NCBI GenBank assembly: GCA_037481655.1
Contig: JBBFLF010000012.1
Coordinates: 40,245 to 95,516, forward strand
DNA: 55,272 bases
Reading direction: 5' to 3'
DNA from: Desulfobaccales bacterium
Lineage (GTDB): Bacteria > Desulfobacterota > Desulfobaccia > Desulfobaccales > 0-14-0-80-60-11
Shown here: piece after piece, positions 9,046 to 17,942 of the stretch
Numbering within the stretch: the stretch's first letter is position 1
Layout of the letters: each line of letters begins with the position of its first letter
Notes under the pieces: generated by a model
Told to the model about the DNA's origin: nothing
Databases searched by the model: none
The model's input: only the letters and a program-made list of their open reading frames with translations
Program-made: the position numbers and the translations under genes

Positions 9046-10001
9046 TTACAATTTAGCAAAAACGTAAATAACAAATCCCTTACCATGATTCTCGCGCCCA
9101 ATTCATAACGATGATAAAAACCTTTAATATAAAACCTGATAATATTTATAATTTTATTTTTTAAGGATGATTTAATCATGTTTTCAATTAAAGCAATCTT
9201 GTTATTTATATCTATATAAACATTATATTTATAATTTTTTTTATAGCAATTAATTGCAAAAAGCCATTTATTATATCTCGAATTATAAAATTTTTCTATA
9301 TTTTTTTTATTAATACATTTTAATATTTTTTTTAGATTATTTTCCATTGGCTTATGATGCGTTGTCTGCCCTGGGTGAATTCTATATTTTATTAAGGGCT
9401 TATCAATAAAAAATGGCGGATAATTTAATATTGAAATAAAAGGAATCCATTGGTCATATGCCCATCCTGATGGAATTGGGAACGCTATAGAAATAAGTGC
9501 ATTATTTATAACTAAACAATTACCCTGAAATGACATATCTTTTAAAAAATAAAGATAATTTTTTTGAAAATCAGGGGTAGCCTTTTTGTAATGGTCCCAC
9601 ATTCGATAAAATGTTTTATCAAAATTTTCATTACAGACATAATTATCATGAAAACACAATGAAATATCAGGATTTTTTCTAAAAGCTTCCTCAACCAATT
9701 GTAACTTTTCCAGCAGCCAAACGTCGTCCTGGTCGGAGAAGGCGATGAGTTCGCCGGAGCACATGAGGGCGGCCTTTTCGAAGTTCTTGGAGAAGCCCAG
9801 GCGCTGGGGGTTTCGATAAATCCTGACCGGGAAGGGGGCTTTTTGGGCGAAGGCTTCCAGGATCTCTAGGGTGCGGTCTGTGGAGCCGTCGTCGCATACC
9901 ACCAGCTCATCCGGAAGCCGGGTCTGCCACAGGAAGCTGTCCAGCTGCTCCTGCAAAAACCGCTCCCCATTATAGGTGGTCATTGCAATCGATATTTTCA
10001 T
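9042..10001 (-). CDS. GT2 family glycosyltransferase (rhamnosyltransferase-like), mosaic
   Basis: The 319-residue product has a GT-A fold N-terminus: ISIAMTTYNGERFLQEQLDS, then VVCDDGSTDRT (nucleotide-binding DDGS) and AFSDQDDVWL (a DxD-type motif). This resembles rhamnosyltransferases of O-antigen clusters. The first 100 codons are GC-rich, whereas from about 9700 to the stop the gene is very AT-rich with Lys, Asn and Ile-rich protein. The switch falls right after the metal-binding motif, so the donor-binding half looks resident and the acceptor half acquired. The stop overlaps the ATG of the decayed GT4 gene. Substrates are unknown. Confidence 0.8.
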   Translation of the reverse strand: MKISIAMTTYNGERFLQEQLDSFLWQTRLPDELVVCDDGSTDRTLEILEAFAQKAPFPVRIYRNPQRLGFSKNFEKAALMCSGELIAFSDQDDVWLLEKLQLVEEAFRKNPDISLCFHDNYVCNENFDKTFYRMWDHYKKATPDFQKNYLYFLKDMSFQGNCLVINNALISIAFPIPSGWAYDQWIPFISILNYPPFFIDKPLIKYRIHPGQTTHHKPMENNLKKILKCINKKNIEKFYNSRYNKWLFAINCYKKNYKYNVYIDINNKIALIENMIKSSLKNKIINIIRFYIKGFYHRYELGARIMVRDLLFTFLLNCK

Positions 10002-10035
10002 TTTTCGATTTTTATTGTGTTTTATATAAAATATT

Positions 10036-10923
10036 CTAAAATACTTTTTTTATTTTTAAAGCTTTTTTTAAAGGTTTAATGACGTTTTTATTTTTTGGGT
10101 TAATCTTTAAAGCCAAATAATAAAATTTTACTGCTTTTTTGAAATAGTTACAATATATCAATGCCTCGCCAATCATTACAAAATTATTACTAATACATTC
10201 CCTGCTTTTTATAATATCACTAAAATATTTTAGAAAAAAATTTATCCTGGCAATTAATAGCGCTTTTTTGTTGTCTGTAATTGAAGCTTTAGTGTAATAA
10301 TATAAAACCAATGGGTCTCTTATATGAAAAAATTTATAGTTCTTTGACAATCTTACAAAAAATTCATAATCAATTAATCTCGGAAAATTATTATCGAAAT
10401 ATCCTATTTTCGAGAAAACCTCTCTTCTTATTATTGCTGTTGCCAGCCCTATTCCTGCCAAATAATCATTTAAGGCTTTATTATATATTATCCCATCTTC
10501 TGGCATAATATGAGGACTTGAAAAATAATATTTTTTTTTATTATGAATGCGCCACATATCTGTATATATCATTCCAACATCGAGGGATAAATTTTGAAAT
10601 ATATCTATCTGTTTTCTTAACTTATCAGGATGCCATTCATCATCGCTATCCTGGAAGGCAATGTATTCTCCTTTGGCTGCTATAACTCCGGTATTTCTGG
10701 CGGCCGCAGCTCCTTTATTAATTGAGTGTTTTATATATTTAATTTGCGTCGAATTCAAATTCATTATCAGTTTTTCAGTATTGTCAGTGGAGCCATCATC
10801 TACGATTATGATTTCAAAATTCCTATATGTCTGATGCAGCACGCTATTAACAGAGCGAAGAATGGTATGGGAACGATTATAAGTTGGAATTATTATACTA
10901 ACCAAGGGGTTCTCATTAGCCAT
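10036..10923 (-). CDS. GT2 family glycosyltransferase
   Basis: The 295-residue product begins PLVSIIIPTYNRSHTILRSVNSVLHQTY, then IIVDDGSTDNTE and AFQDSDDEWHPDKL, the classical GT2 nucleotide-binding and DxD motifs. The C-terminal third is Lys/Asn/Tyr-rich and may help membrane association. It probably transfers one sugar onto the lipid-linked repeat unit in the cytoplasm. The gene is AT-rich throughout and sits between two other GT2 genes on the same strand, 34 bases before the next. No strong ribosome binding site is visible before the ATG. Donor and acceptor are not predictable. Confidence 0.82.
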   Translation of the reverse strand: MANENPLVSIIIPTYNRSHTILRSVNSVLHQTYRNFEIIIVDDGSTDNTEKLIMNLNSTQIKYIKHSINKGAAAARNTGVIAAKGEYIAFQDSDDEWHPDKLRKQIDIFQNLSLDVGMIYTDMWRIHNKKKYYFSSPHIMPEDGIIYNKALNDYLAGIGLATAIIRREVFSKIGYFDNNFPRLIDYEFFVRLSKNYKFFHIRDPLVLYYYTKASITDNKKALLIARINFFLKYFSDIIKSRECISNNFVMIGEALIYCNYFKKAVKFYYLALKINPKNKNVIKPLKKALKIKKVF

Positions 10924-11023
10924 TGCTATCTATTTTTTCTTCTTTTTTATAAAAACCGATGGTATGAAAACTAAAACACTCGGCAGGTTTTTTTTATAAT
11001 AAACCCAGTATCCTTCAATTTAT

Positions 11024-11947
11024 CTATTTTAAATATTCTATTTTAGGATTAAAAAATATACCAGAAAAAAGACCCAAATAAATTATCTTAAATTTATAAT
11101 AATGATATTTTTTAAATTTAAACAAATTTTTTGTTAATATAATTATATTCTTCATAAAATATATAAATGATTTCATAATACCATTATGCTTTTTATAAAT
11201 ATAAAACCTATTTCTATAAGCATAGTAATATAAATTAATTCTATTTTGGTCATCTTCATATTCAAGACTAATTATCTTTTGATTTTTTCTTTTGTGAATT
11301 GCGACACTTGAACCTATTAGATATCCTGGATAACGTTCAGAAATTCTATTAGTATATTCTGTATCATCTCCCCAAATAAAGAAATCTTTAATAGGAAGGC
11401 CTACAGATTTAATAATATTTCTATGAATTAATAATGATCCAAATGTAGCTTCTCTAATTCTAACAATTCCATGTTCTAAATAAACGTTCCATTGTGGATA
11501 ACCATTACTTCCTGGTCTTAAATCAATTTGGGGCAAATTCATAGTCTGGCCGTCAATACCGAATATATTGCTGAATAAAAACCCCACCTCCGGTGGTAAA
11601 ATATTTAGTGATGATATTAAACATTCCAAAGCTCTGCTATCTACAATAACATCATCATCCATTAACCATATCCAATCAAACCCTTTTTCATAACCGATTT
11701 TAACTCCGTAATGGAATCCGCCGGCACCGCCGGTATTTTCTGGCAAACGAATGTAATCAATAATGGGATTAGATAAATAGCCCAATCCCTCCAAATAGTC
11801 TGGGGTACCATCGGTTGAAGCATTGTCGATCAGTATGATGGAATCCAAAGGCATAGTCTGGGCAAGGAGGGCATCCAAACATTCCCTTAATAGTTCCTTA
11901 CGGTTGTAAGTGACCACAACAGCAGCAATTTTAAAATTATCGATCAT
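11024..11947 (-). CDS. GT2 family glycosyltransferase (GlfT2/rhamnosyl-like)
   Basis: The 307-residue product carries IAAVVVTYNRKELLRECLDAL, LIDNASTDGT, and WIWLMDDDVIVD with a DDD metal-binding motif. The block LPENTGGAGGFHYGV is typical of the galactofuranosyl- and rhamnosyltransferase branch of GT2. I prefer the ATG at 11947; an in-frame TTG at 11977 overlaps the previous stop. The next gene upstream encodes an FAD enzyme of the amine-oxidase/UDP-galactopyranose-mutase superfamily, so a furanose sugar is possible but unproven. The 5' third has mixed composition and the 3' part is AT-rich. Confidence 0.8.
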   Translation of the reverse strand: MIDNFKIAAVVVTYNRKELLRECLDALLAQTMPLDSIILIDNASTDGTPDYLEGLGYLSNPIIDYIRLPENTGGAGGFHYGVKIGYEKGFDWIWLMDDDVIVDSRALECLISSLNILPPEVGFLFSNIFGIDGQTMNLPQIDLRPGSNGYPQWNVYLEHGIVRIREATFGSLLIHRNIIKSVGLPIKDFFIWGDDTEYTNRISERYPGYLIGSSVAIHKRKNQKIISLEYEDDQNRINLYYYAYRNRFYIYKKHNGIMKSFIYFMKNIIILTKNLFKFKKYHYYKFKIIYLGLFSGIFFNPKIEYLK

Positions 11948-11973
11948 GAGGAGATCCAAAATCAATTTTGATC

Positions 11974-13281
11974 TCAAGACCTGAGGAGAAGAGAAACTGT
12001 CTCCAATCCTTGTCTGATGGATTCTGTAATCCCCTGATTAGTCCAGCGGGCAAACCTTCCAGCCTGGTATATACTATGGGAGGCATTGAGTTCAAAGGAC
12101 TCCTCCCGCCAGGAGGAATTAGGGCGAGACCAGGTGTAGGCGATGGGAATCCAGGTGGAGTCCATCACCTCAGTTTCTTCGATAAATCCCCAGGACTGCA
12201 ATTCCTTCACGACTGCCGCCTCATAGGCCTTCACCCCGCCGGCCTCGGGTTTTTCGCCACCCCGGAAGGACCGCTCCACATAGATACTCACCCGGTTGTG
12301 CTTATCCCGGCAGGAAATCGGCAGGAAGGAGGCATCCACATTGCTGTAAAAGCCGACCCGATGAAAACCGGAGCGGCTCCGGGGGATATACAGCCAATGT
12401 TCCTTAGGACATCTCGGGCCACACATTGCGCCGATATTCACCACCAAAACCGAGGTATAAGGATCGGCCGGTACAAGGGGGTCCAGTCCGGTAATTTCCA
12501 TCATCTGGTTGAGGGGCAAGGTGGAAATTATTTTATCATAGCCGATTTTTGTGCCGTCGTCAAATTGCACCTCCTTTTCAATCACATTAATTTTAACGAC
12601 TTTCTTTCCATAATTTATGTGACATTTTGCCGCCATGCGGAACACAAGATCATTCAGCCCTTTTTCCGGATAAAGGAAAGATGCATTATACCCCACCACG
12701 GGGGTTTTCTCCTGGGCTCCTTTGATGATCAGATTCTTGTCCACTGGCGATTTATACATGTCCTGGGGGGCTATCTGATCATGCAGGCCTGCACAGTAGA
12801 GTTCATGGAAAGGGCCGAAAAAGAGGTCATACAAGGTAGTGCCGAAATTGGCCCGGAGCCAGTCAGCCAGGGTGGAAACAGGCTGATATCCCCCCTGTAG
12901 GATATCGTCCAATGCTTTACCGGCCACGTCAGGCGGCAGGGAAGAGAGATGATTCTGAATGGGATAGGGAACATAGAGATCGCGGTCAGGAAAATAAACC
13001 GCCGATAAACGCTCATAGTTTTTCAGCCGGGCAAAAGACCGGATGAATTCCAGCGTGTCCTGTTCCCTCCCCCAGATCCAGTGCCCGCCACCGATTTCGA
13101 AGCGGTAAGCTTCCCCATCCGCCGGCGGCTCATTATACCTTTGGGGATCACCAGGCCTCATGTAGTAGGAGGAACAGATGCCGCCCGGAGACGCTTCGGC
13201 CTCATAGATCGGCCAGCCGGAGACCACCCCTGCCGCCAGACCGGTGACGCCGCCCCCCAGGATGATATTTTTTCCAGACAA
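11974..13281 (-). CDS. FAD-dependent oxidoreductase (amine-oxidase / UDP-galactopyranose mutase superfamily)
   Basis: The 435-residue product starts with an N-terminal Rossmann motif, NIILGGGVTGLAAG, followed by YEAEASPGGICSS, the FAD-binding signature of protoporphyrinogen-oxidase-like enzymes. A second conserved stretch, LPLNQMMEITGL, follows the substrate domain. The start is a TTG codon with GGAG 7 bases upstream; no in-frame ATG precedes it. Such enzymes occur in O-antigen clusters, where some act on nucleotide sugars. It is longer than typical UDP-galactopyranose mutase (about 370-390) and the mutase fingerprint is not clear, so I call only the superfamily. The stop nearly touches the next glycosyltransferase, suggesting coupled translation. 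Confidence 0.72.
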   Translation of the reverse strand: MSGKNIILGGGVTGLAAGVVSGWPIYEAEASPGGICSSYYMRPGDPQRYNEPPADGEAYRFEIGGGHWIWGREQDTLEFIRSFARLKNYERLSAVYFPDRDLYVPYPIQNHLSSLPPDVAGKALDDILQGGYQPVSTLADWLRANFGTTLYDLFFGPFHELYCAGLHDQIAPQDMYKSPVDKNLIIKGAQEKTPVVGYNASFLYPEKGLNDLVFRMAAKCHINYGKKVVKINVIEKEVQFDDGTKIGYDKIISTLPLNQMMEITGLDPLVPADPYTSVLVVNIGAMCGPRCPKEHWLYIPRSRSGFHRVGFYSNVDASFLPISCRDKHNRVSIYVERSFRGGEKPEAGGVKAYEAAVVKELQSWGFIEETEVMDSTWIPIAYTWSRPNSSWREESFELNASHSIYQAGRFARWTNQGITESIRQGLETVSLLLRS

Positions 13282-13293
13282 AGTATTTCTCCG

Positions 13294-14586
13294 TCAGGAG
13301 GTGAGCGGGAGTCTTGCAAAAAAGGGATTCAAATTATACCGCGAAAGCGCAACAAACATGGCCGCAGTGACAAATATCTCGCTGACCAGAAAAGCCGTGG
13401 CCATGCCCACCTGCTGCCAGAAAGGGATCAGGACAAAAGCCAGGGAGAGGTTTATCAGACCGGCCGCAAAGAGTATGCCAGTGAACAACCTGTCCTTGCC
13501 AAAGGGAAGCATGGTCTGAATTCCCAGAACATTGCTGATAGCCACAAGAAAGGGGATCAAGGCCAAAACCCTTATCACCTGGACAGTGGGGCCGTAATTT
13601 TTCCCCAAAAGGATATTCACTATCAAAGGCGCAGCTGCCAGAAGGAAGGCCGACAGACAGAAGCCGATGGCCCCATTCACGCATAACATGACCCTGCCCC
13701 ACTTCAAGGCCTGACAGGTGGATTCGGCAGCCAGTTTGGCAAACCGGGGATAGGCAGCCTGGGACAATGGTCTTATCAGACCGAGGAGGCTCAGGACAAT
13801 TTTTTCCCCGGCGCTGTAGTAGCCCACCACCACCGGGCTGGTGAGCATGCCCAGGATGAAGGCGTTCCCCACAGTGTACAGGCTGATGGAGGCGGTGGAA
13901 AGAAAAAGAACCCAGCCTTCCCTGAGGGCCTGCCAGATCTCCTGAAAGGATGGGAGAGTCAGCTTGAGCGAGAACAAACGCAGGGACCACATGAAACCGA
14001 CAATGCCAGCGAGTATGGAACCAAGGCTGGACAAGGCGGCATACAAGAGGTAATCTTCCGGTCTTCTGATCAAGGCGAAGATGGCAATGACAACCAGTAA
14101 TCGTATACTCAAATTTATCACCGAGATGTAAACCATTCGTTCCATCCCCTGGTAAAGCCAGCCAGGGAAAAGGACATGGCCGAAAGTAGTCAGATAAATG
14201 ATCAATAAAAGGTTTTTATGTTCCTTAAGCGCCGGTACAATAAAGATGCAAACAAGTAATACAATGAAACCTGACGAACAAAGGAGAAGCTTGGCACCCC
14301 ATACACCGGCGGCAATACGTCCAAGGGCGGCGGGGTCATCCCGACAGACGGAGATTTTCCTGGTAGCCGAGAACCCAAAACCATATTCCACAAACACTGA
14401 GAAATAACCCAGAAAACTCTGCCCGAAGGCCACCAGGCCGTAGCCATACGGAGTCAATACCCGGACCACATATGGAACCGTGATGAGCGGCAACAGGTAA
14501 TTCGCAAAATGAATAATATACAAAGAGGCGGCATTCTGGGCCACTTTGTTATTTAACAATTTATTAAAATAAGGTTTGAAAATCAT
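13294..14586 (-). CDS. Wzx-like polysaccharide flippase
   Basis: The 430-residue product is a polytopic membrane protein of the MOP/polysaccharide-transport family, with about 12 predicted membrane segments. The N-terminus has LLPLITVPYVVRVLTPYGYGLVAF, a hallmark of Wzx proteins (the LGP/TPYGYG turn after segment 1). It would move undecaprenyl-linked repeat units across the inner membrane for the Wzy-like polymerase. The ATG at 14586 is preferred; an in-frame TTG at 14598 is the alternative. It follows exosortase D by about 20 bases on the same strand. Composition is intermediate, with GC content between the neighbours. Confidence 0.87.
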   Translation of the reverse strand: MIFKPYFNKLLNNKVAQNAASLYIIHFANYLLPLITVPYVVRVLTPYGYGLVAFGQSFLGYFSVFVEYGFGFSATRKISVCRDDPAALGRIAAGVWGAKLLLCSSGFIVLLVCIFIVPALKEHKNLLLIIYLTTFGHVLFPGWLYQGMERMVYISVINLSIRLLVVIAIFALIRRPEDYLLYAALSSLGSILAGIVGFMWSLRLFSLKLTLPSFQEIWQALREGWVLFLSTASISLYTVGNAFILGMLTSPVVVGYYSAGEKIVLSLLGLIRPLSQAAYPRFAKLAAESTCQALKWGRVMLCVNGAIGFCLSAFLLAAAPLIVNILLGKNYGPTVQVIRVLALIPFLVAISNVLGIQTMLPFGKDRLFTGILFAAGLINLSLAFVLIPFWQQVGMATAFLVSEIFVTAAMFVALSRYNLNPFFARLPLTS

Positions 14587-14608
14587 ATAAATGATCAACG
14601 ACTAATGC

Positions 14609-16180
14609 CTAATAAGGAATGAATTCGGCAACAATACTATGTAAATAATGCGCAAACCCCGCCAGGCGGGCCTGGGCGGTGGGGACGTCCGGGGCGGCCG
14701 GGGTGATGAGGCGGATGAGGGCCCCGTCGGTGCGCCGGCGGGTCAGGCCGTCCCAGGCCATGTAGAACTTGTTCCAGTACTCGCTGGTGAGCCAGCGGCC
14801 CCGCTGCAGATACCAGTAAAATACCACAATGCGGGTGCCCAGCTGCTCCGCCAGAAGATAGTTCACCGGCCGGCCGGGGGCCAGCTCGTAGGTGCCGCTC
14901 TCCAGGAAGCGCCAGCCCGAGGCGATGAGGCACCCCTTGGGGGAATGGACAAACCCCCCCGCCTTTTTCTGGGTCTCGTAGTAGGCGATCCACAGGTTGA
15001 CGGTGCCGTGCCCGGGGTTGACGTAATCCACGTTCAGGTGGGCGTGGGACTGGGTGAGGCGGACCATCTCGGGATCCACGGGGGTGATTTTACCCTGCCA
15101 GGGGCCGAGCTGCAAGGGGAAATGCTCAAAGCCCTGCTTCAGGGGGACCCGCACGGCCTGGGCGGCCCGCTGCACCACCGGGAAGGAGACCAGGAGCAAC
15201 GCCAGGGCCGCGGCCAGGGGCAGGAGAGCCGGCCTGTCCGGGGGCCGGGCGGGGTCGGGGGCCTCCCCAGCGGCCGCCGGCAAGGGAGGGCGGGGGCCGG
15301 CGGCTGCCGGCGAGGGCGGCACCTCAGGGCTCTTCGGTGCGGCAGGGCTCAGGTAATTGAGCAGGGCATTGAGGCCGGCCAGGGCCAGGAGGCAGAAGAG
15401 AAAGATGAGCCAGCCGGAAAAGCCGTGCCAGAAGCCGGTAAGCAGGGCCGGATACAGGGCCATGGCGGCCACCCTCAGGGCATTGGCCAGGATGGCCAGG
15501 GGCACCAGGCTGGCCAGGAGAATGACCGCCTTCCAGAGGCGGCGCTGCCAGAAGTAGCAGAAGATCAGGCCCAGGGCCAGGAGGGGCAGGATATAGCGCA
15601 GGCCGGAGCAGGCCTTGACGATCTGGAGCTGGCGCATCCCCAGGTCCAGGATATTGCCTTGCTGGAAGACCGGCACGCCCAGGAGATGGAGAAAAACAGC
15701 GGCCAGCCGGGAGGAGATAAGCTGCAGGGGGAGGGTGAGCCTGTTGGTGATGAGCTCCGGCAACGGCAGCATAAGGAGGAGAAGAAGCAGAGGGAAGGCC
15801 AGGAGGCGCAGAAGCCTGGGCCCTCCCATCAGGGTGACCAGGCCGGCCAGGGAGACCACGAAGGAGACCCGGGTGGTGTAGAGCTCGGCGGCCAGCTCGG
15901 CGGCCACGTACAGGAAGAGGCCGACGGCCAGCAGGGGGAGGCCCCACCAGGAGGGGCGGGGGGCCAGCTCCCGGATGCGGGGCCTTTTGAGATAAACGAT
16001 GTAGGCGCTCACCAAGGGAAAGAGGAGACCGTAAGAGTAGTCGTCGCTTTGTAACAAAGAGTTGATTAACCTGATAAGGACAGAACCGTAGAGGTAGCTG
16101 ACACCCAGAAATAATAAAGATGCCGCCAGCCAGGTTGAGATAATAATATTATCTCTTTTTTCAGCTTTTTGGGCTAACAT
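14609..16180 (-). CDS. xrtD: Exosortase D fused to an EpsI domain (VPLPA-CTERM type)
   Basis: The 523-residue product has an N-terminal polytopic exosortase domain and a C-terminal periplasmic EpsI domain. The catalytic residues of the family are visible: Cys191 in VKACSGLRY, Arg236 in ANALRVAAM and His252 in FWHGFSGW. The EpsI part, from about residue 330, contains HSPKGCLIASGWRF and YWYLQRGRWL. Exosortases cleave C-terminal sorting tails at the inner membrane. Exosortase D is known to pair with VPLPA-type tails, and four proteins with VPLPG tails lie at 23992-32241. The ATG at 16180 overlaps the preceding gene by 20 bases. The gene is GC-rich between AT-rich neighbours. Confidence 0.9.
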   Translation of the reverse strand: MLAQKAEKRDNIIISTWLAASLLFLGVSYLYGSVLIRLINSLLQSDDYSYGLLFPLVSAYIVYLKRPRIRELAPRPSWWGLPLLAVGLFLYVAAELAAELYTTRVSFVVSLAGLVTLMGGPRLLRLLAFPLLLLLLMLPLPELITNRLTLPLQLISSRLAAVFLHLLGVPVFQQGNILDLGMRQLQIVKACSGLRYILPLLALGLIFCYFWQRRLWKAVILLASLVPLAILANALRVAAMALYPALLTGFWHGFSGWLIFLFCLLALAGLNALLNYLSPAAPKSPEVPPSPAAAGPRPPLPAAAGEAPDPARPPDRPALLPLAAALALLLVSFPVVQRAAQAVRVPLKQGFEHFPLQLGPWQGKITPVDPEMVRLTQSHAHLNVDYVNPGHGTVNLWIAYYETQKKAGGFVHSPKGCLIASGWRFLESGTYELAPGRPVNYLLAEQLGTRIVVFYWYLQRGRWLTSEYWNKFYMAWDGLTRRRTDGALIRLITPAAPDVPTAQARLAGFAHYLHSIVAEFIPY

Positions 16181-17942
16181 TGCACAACTTGGCAATCATA
16201 TCATGACGCTTAATGACACGGGCTGGAACTCCCACAGCAGTACAATAAGGTGGAATATTATGAATAACAACGGTTCCAGCACCAATTATTGAATAAGCTC
16301 CTATTGTTTTCCCAGGTATCACCACTGCTCCAGTTCCTAAAAATGCTCCTTCTTCTACTGTTACATTTCCAGCAAGATTACACCCAGGAGATATCTGAGC
16401 AAAATCATGGATTATATTATCATGATCAATAGTCGCTCCTGTATTAATAATAACGCAAGAACCTAATTTTGTGCTGGAATTTATTATTGCCCCGGGAGCG
16501 ATAAAATTACCACAACCCATTTCTACATTTGATGATATAATAGCAGAAGGGTGAATAGCATTAACAAACAAACCTTTTATTTCTTTATCATTGATATTTT
16601 TTAATAGCTTTTCATAAATCTTACATCTTTCATAATTATTTCCTATGGCAATTATAATCTTGATATTTTTTTGGGATATCAGCTTTAGTACATCTTCTAT
16701 TGTTCCTAAGACAGGTATTCCATTTATTTTATTTCCGAGTATTTTGAAATTATCATCAAAATACCCAATAATAGGCCAACCACTGGCCTGTAGTATATCT
16801 AGACATACCTTACCATGACCAGAGGCTCCTATAATAGCCACTCTATTTTTTTGATATCCATTGTATTTATTTGTAAATCTGTAAATTGGAAAAAATTCTT
16901 TGTAATATTTTTTAATATGCGATTCCTTTATTGAAAGGATATTATATGTTTTTGTATTTGGTATTATATGCCCAGTAAAATATTCTTTTTTATTTAAGGA
17001 AAAAGAAGATTTAAAATAAAATAAGCTATCATTAATATCCACACCACCACCAAGATTTAATGAACTGAATTTATTCCGCTGAAACCATAGAGAACTTTCA
17101 TAAATCAAAAGATTATTAGGTGAAAAATGTTTGTAATCTTCATTGGAACCAGAAAGAAAATAATGACCAAAATCACGTGCAAAAAGAAAAAGGGAAGAAG
17201 CAATTATCCGATCATCCAAAAGGGCATGGACCAAAATGGCCTGGCCCTGGAACAATTTGACCAAATGGTCAAACCAGGGGCGGGAAAAGTAATAGTATTC
17301 CCGGGCCCCCACCCTCTGCATGGTATCGATATAAAGGCGGTGGAAAGTGTCCAAGTGCTCGAAGTTTTCATCCACCAGAATCTTGACGCCGTGCTTCTGG
17401 GCCTTGCGGATTTTGTTGCGGCAGCTGGGGGACATACCCTTCCAGATGGCCTCGGGGCCCTGGGTGAGGTCCATGACCACCACGGGGCTCTGGCGGAAGG
17501 CGGGGATGAAGGGGCGGCAGTAGTCAAAGTTGCCCAGCAGGGGGTGGAAGCGCACCAGCTCGCTCACCACCTGGCGCTCCCGGCAGTAATCCCGCCAGGC
17601 CCGGAAAAAGCCGGTCATGTCCATTCCCGGATGGCTGGCCAGATAACCGCCATAGCCATAGGGGTTGATGATGTCGGTCCACTCCGGATCCACGTCCCGG
17701 AACTGGGGAATATCCCGGATGAACCGCAGATGAAAGGGATAAATGACAAAGCGGTCCGGCGTCTCGTAATAGACGAAACACAGGGCCCGGCCGTCGCCAT
17801 GGAGCTCAAAGAGATAGGCCCACTCGGGGAGATAGAAGACGTCAATCTTCTCCGGGGGGAAGCGATGATAGAGCTCCCGCCATTTCTCCCGCTCGGCGGG
17901 ATGATCGTAGCTCAGGACCTCCCAGCGGGGATAACCGCTCAC
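16161..17942 (-). CDS. FemAB-like N-acyltransferase fused to NeuD/PglD-type acetyltransferase
   Basis: This 593-residue protein joins two enzymes. Residues 1-330 form a FemAB/GNAT-type domain (MSPSCRNKIRKAQKHGVKI, then HLDTFHRLYIDTMQRVG), as found in exosortase clusters. Residues 365-590 form a NeuD/PglD sugar acetyltransferase with RVAIIGASGHGKVCLDIL and a left-handed beta-helix of hexapeptide repeats (GAIINSSTKLGSCVIINTGA, IDHDNIIHDFAQISPG with a likely catalytic His). It starts at a GTG overlapping the aminotransferase stop (GTGA), with GGAGG 7 bases upstream. GC content falls sharply near 17200, inside the FemAB part, so the 3' two-thirds appear acquired. The acetyltransferase half would acylate the 4-amino sugar made by the upstream aminotransferase. 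Confidence 0.85.
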   Translation of the reverse strand: MSGYPRWEVLSYDHPAEREKWRELYHRFPPEKIDVFYLPEWAYLFELHGDGRALCFVYYETPDRFVIYPFHLRFIRDIPQFRDVDPEWTDIINPYGYGGYLASHPGMDMTGFFRAWRDYCRERQVVSELVRFHPLLGNFDYCRPFIPAFRQSPVVVMDLTQGPEAIWKGMSPSCRNKIRKAQKHGVKILVDENFEHLDTFHRLYIDTMQRVGAREYYYFSRPWFDHLVKLFQGQAILVHALLDDRIIASSLFLFARDFGHYFLSGSNEDYKHFSPNNLLIYESSLWFQRNKFSSLNLGGGVDINDSLFYFKSSFSLNKKEYFTGHIIPNTKTYNILSIKESHIKKYYKEFFPIYRFTNKYNGYQKNRVAIIGASGHGKVCLDILQASGWPIIGYFDDNFKILGNKINGIPVLGTIEDVLKLISQKNIKIIIAIGNNYERCKIYEKLLKNINDKEIKGLFVNAIHPSAIISSNVEMGCGNFIAPGAIINSSTKLGSCVIINTGATIDHDNIIHDFAQISPGCNLAGNVTVEEGAFLGTGAVVIPGKTIGAYSIIGAGTVVIHNIPPYCTAVGVPARVIKRHDMIAKLCNVSPKS

